DNA from: Leptospiraceae bacterium
GTDB lineage: Bacteria > Spirochaetota > Leptospiria > Leptospirales > Leptonemataceae
Direction: 5' to 3'
DNA length: 7,822 nucleotides
Assembly (NCBI GenBank): GCA_020440935.1
Contig: JAGRNC010000109.1
Coordinates: forward strand, 1-7,822
Positions within the stretch are counted from its first letter, which is position 1; each line of letters opens with the position of its first letter. The position numbers were made by a program, and so were the translations under genes. This document shows, piece after piece, positions 6,641 to 7,822 of the stretch. The notes beneath the pieces are model-generated. The model searched no databases. It was not told the origin of the DNA and saw nothing but the letters and a program-made list of their open reading frames with translations.

Positions 6641-7426
6641 ATGGGGTTTTTCTCCGCAACTATGGGTTTTTTAACCAATCGTCTGGGCTGGGTTCCCAAT
6701 CTGTTTACTCTGGGCAATTTGTGGCTCGGTTTCTTTAGCATTATTATTTCTCTGCAGAACATCGGAAACCCGGATCTGCTTCGCGTGGCCGGGGGATTCA
6801 TTATACTGGCCGTTCTTTGCGATGGTTTGGATGGCTTTGCGGCCCGATTGCTCAATGCAAGCTCGGAAGTGGGAGCCCAGCTGGATAGCCTGGCGGATCT
6901 GACTACCTTTGGTATTGCGCCGGCGGCGTTGATGTATTCGCTTTCGTTGAATGATTTCATGGTGCCTCTTACCGATCGAATTTCTCTTCCAGCGGGAATG
7001 ATCCTGGCCGCCATCTATCCGGCTGCAGCGGCCTTTCGATTGGCTCGCTTTAACGTCGAGCACGATCCGGATCATTTCATCGGCCTACCTTCTCCGGTGG
7101 CGGGGCTGATTATCGCGCTGATGCCTCTGGCCTTCCAGGAGCGTCTGCTTATCCCCGCGCCTATTCTGATTGGCCTTTATGTTGCCTGCGCCTATTTAAT
7201 GGTTTCTACCCTCCGGTATTCAAAAGTGCAGGTTACCATGGTGCGTCGATTTTCTCCGGTGCGCCTGGCCATTGTTGTTGTATTCCTTCTGTCGGTGCTG
7301 GTATTTCTGGGACTGCGCTATGGCGGGGACTTTTCCGCTGCAGGTTTGTTCGCCATCATTATCATCTACATTGTGTCGGGACTGGTAACTTTTATTCTGC
7401 ACTTGATCCAGGAATTCCGGGTCTAG
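6641..7426 (+). CDS. pssA: CDP-diacylglycerol-serine O-phosphatidyltransferase (phosphatidylserine synthase)
   Basis: This membrane enzyme joins CDP-diacylglycerol and L-serine to give phosphatidylserine, the precursor of phosphatidylethanolamine. The 261 residues hold the full CDP-alcohol phosphotransferase motif: Asp61-xx-Asp64-Gly65-xx-Ala68-Arg69-x8-Gly78-xxx-Asp82-xxx-Asp86. The assignment to serine rather than another alcohol rests on PNLFTLGNLWLG (19-30), AFRLARFNV (131-139) and FIGLPSPVAG (146-155), which are typical of membrane-type (subclass II) Pss. About six to eight hydrophobic segments are spread along the chain. ATG 6641 is used; ATG 6662, seven residues on, is possible, and neither has a strong ribosome binding site. 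The gene starts 31 bases after tsaD. Its 3' end is overlapped by a convergent minus-strand frame. Confidence 0.92.
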   Translation: MGFFSATMGFLTNRLGWVPNLFTLGNLWLGFFSIIISLQNIGNPDLLRVAGGFIILAVLCDGLDGFAARLLNASSEVGAQLDSLADLTTFGIAPAALMYSLSLNDFMVPLTDRISLPAGMILAAIYPAAAAFRLARFNVEHDPDHFIGLPSPVAGLIIALMPLAFQERLLIPAPILIGLYVACAYLMVSTLRYSKVQVTMVRRFSPVRLAIVVVFLLSVLVFLGLRYGGDFSAAGLFAIIIIYIVSGLVTFILHLIQEFRV

Positions 7427-7822
7427 GCCAGGGATCTGGCAGTTTCCATCGGCCCTGTATTTGAAAGTAGGTTTGCGACGAGGCGTTATCCTGGCTTCGG
7501 ATAAAGTAAAGTTGCAGCCTTACATTTGCGCTTCCTGCTTCGACGGACAGTAGCTGATCGGGGGCTTCATAGATTCTTCGCGCAGGGCCAAATCGATCGG
7601 GACTGGTAAAATGAGCAAAGGCCCAGTCGCGGTGCGCCTGCTTGAAGCCCAACTCCATCGAGTAAGAGCCCTTACGAAATTCCAACGAGGCTTCTGCCCC
7701 TAAAGAAGGGCGAGGCTTTCTCGCCCCGGTAATAACCAACCTCGCCTGGAATTGAGGTCGAAGCTGATTTGGCTCCGTATGCCAGAGGCCGGCCTGGGCG
7801 CCCAGGCCCACGCAGCGAAAGT
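7392..7822 (-). CDS. Hypothetical protein, C-terminal part (5' end outside window), beta-strand-rich
   Basis: The minus strand is open from the window edge to TAA at 7394-7392 (142 codons), while the plus strand has no substantial frame after 7426. The frame is still open upstream of the first possible start in view, GTG 7811-7809, so the gene probably begins outside. I recognise no family. Stretches such as LRPQFQARLVITG, GAEASLEFRKGSYSMELGF, VRLQLYFIR and TYFQIQGRWKLP alternate polar and hydrophobic or aromatic residues, as in outer-membrane beta-strands. The end (PDPWPRPGIPGSSAE) is Pro/Gly-rich. The lack of a terminal aromatic residue argues against a classic outer-membrane porin end. The last ten codons or so lie opposite the end of pssA. 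A soluble beta-rich protein is equally possible. Confidence 0.6.
   Translation of the reverse strand, partial: FRCVGLGAQAGLWHTEPNQLRPQFQARLVITGARKPRPSLGAEASLEFRKGSYSMELGFKQAHRDWAFAHFTSPDRFGPARRIYEAPDQLLSVEAGSANVRLQLYFIRSQDNASSQTYFQIQGRWKLPDPWPRPGIPGSSAE

Noticed and set aside
6641..6672. Near-duplicate ATGGGGTTTTT / ATGGGTTTTTT at the pssA start
   Set aside because: The similarity covers only about 11 bases and is best explained by two Met-Gly-Phe codon runs. It matters only as a start ambiguity.
7427..7440. Inverted repeat GCCAG-GGAT-CTGGC just after pssA as a terminator
   Set aside because: The stem is five pairs without a following T-run, and it lies within the minus-strand coding frame.

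Overview
The window is an unbroken run of seven same-strand genes of core cellular function, followed by one opposing, edge-truncated gene. The base composition is moderately GC-rich (judged by eye). The order is ssb (3' end), rplI, dnaB, radA, a small putative lipoprotein gene, a ctpA-type S41 protease gene, tsaD and pssA. This looks like chromosomal backbone. I see no transposase, integrase, tRNA, CRISPR array or phage gene. The lineage cannot be fixed from this sequence. A Leptospirales-type spirochaete is my best guess, from the L9 N-terminus, the small Cys-anchored lipoprotein, a CtpA with a retained N-terminal anchor and the gene order, but this is inference only.

Region 1 (1-2290) holds replication and translation genes. 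It contains the end of single-strand binding protein with its canonical acidic tip, ribosomal protein L9 with an Ala/Glu-rich C-terminal extension, and the replicative helicase DnaB 7 bases downstream. The rpsR gene that often sits between ssb and rplI is not there. Region 2 (2291-2400) is a 110-base gap with a short heptamer tandem repeat and a possible hairpin ahead of radA. Region 3 (2401-4144) holds radA and a small predicted lipoprotein gene that overlaps the radA 3' end. Region 4 (4192-7426) holds an envelope carboxy-terminal processing protease, TsaD for the universal t6A tRNA modification, and phosphatidylserine synthase. Region 5 (7392-7822) is a minus-strand reading frame, open to the window edge, whose 3' end overlaps the end of pssA. 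It has no recognisable family but a beta-strand-like composition.

The plus-strand genes are tightly spaced (11-base overlap to 110-base gap) and could form one or a few transcripts joining replication and recombination (SSB, DnaB, RadA), translation (L9, TsaD) and envelope functions (lipoprotein, CtpA, PssA). I found no convincing new defence or mobile system. The points most worth a second look are the heptamer repeat and hairpin before radA, the lipoprotein with a compact Cys/His cluster, the missing rpsR, the TTG start favoured for tsaD, and the convergent overlap at the pssA end.
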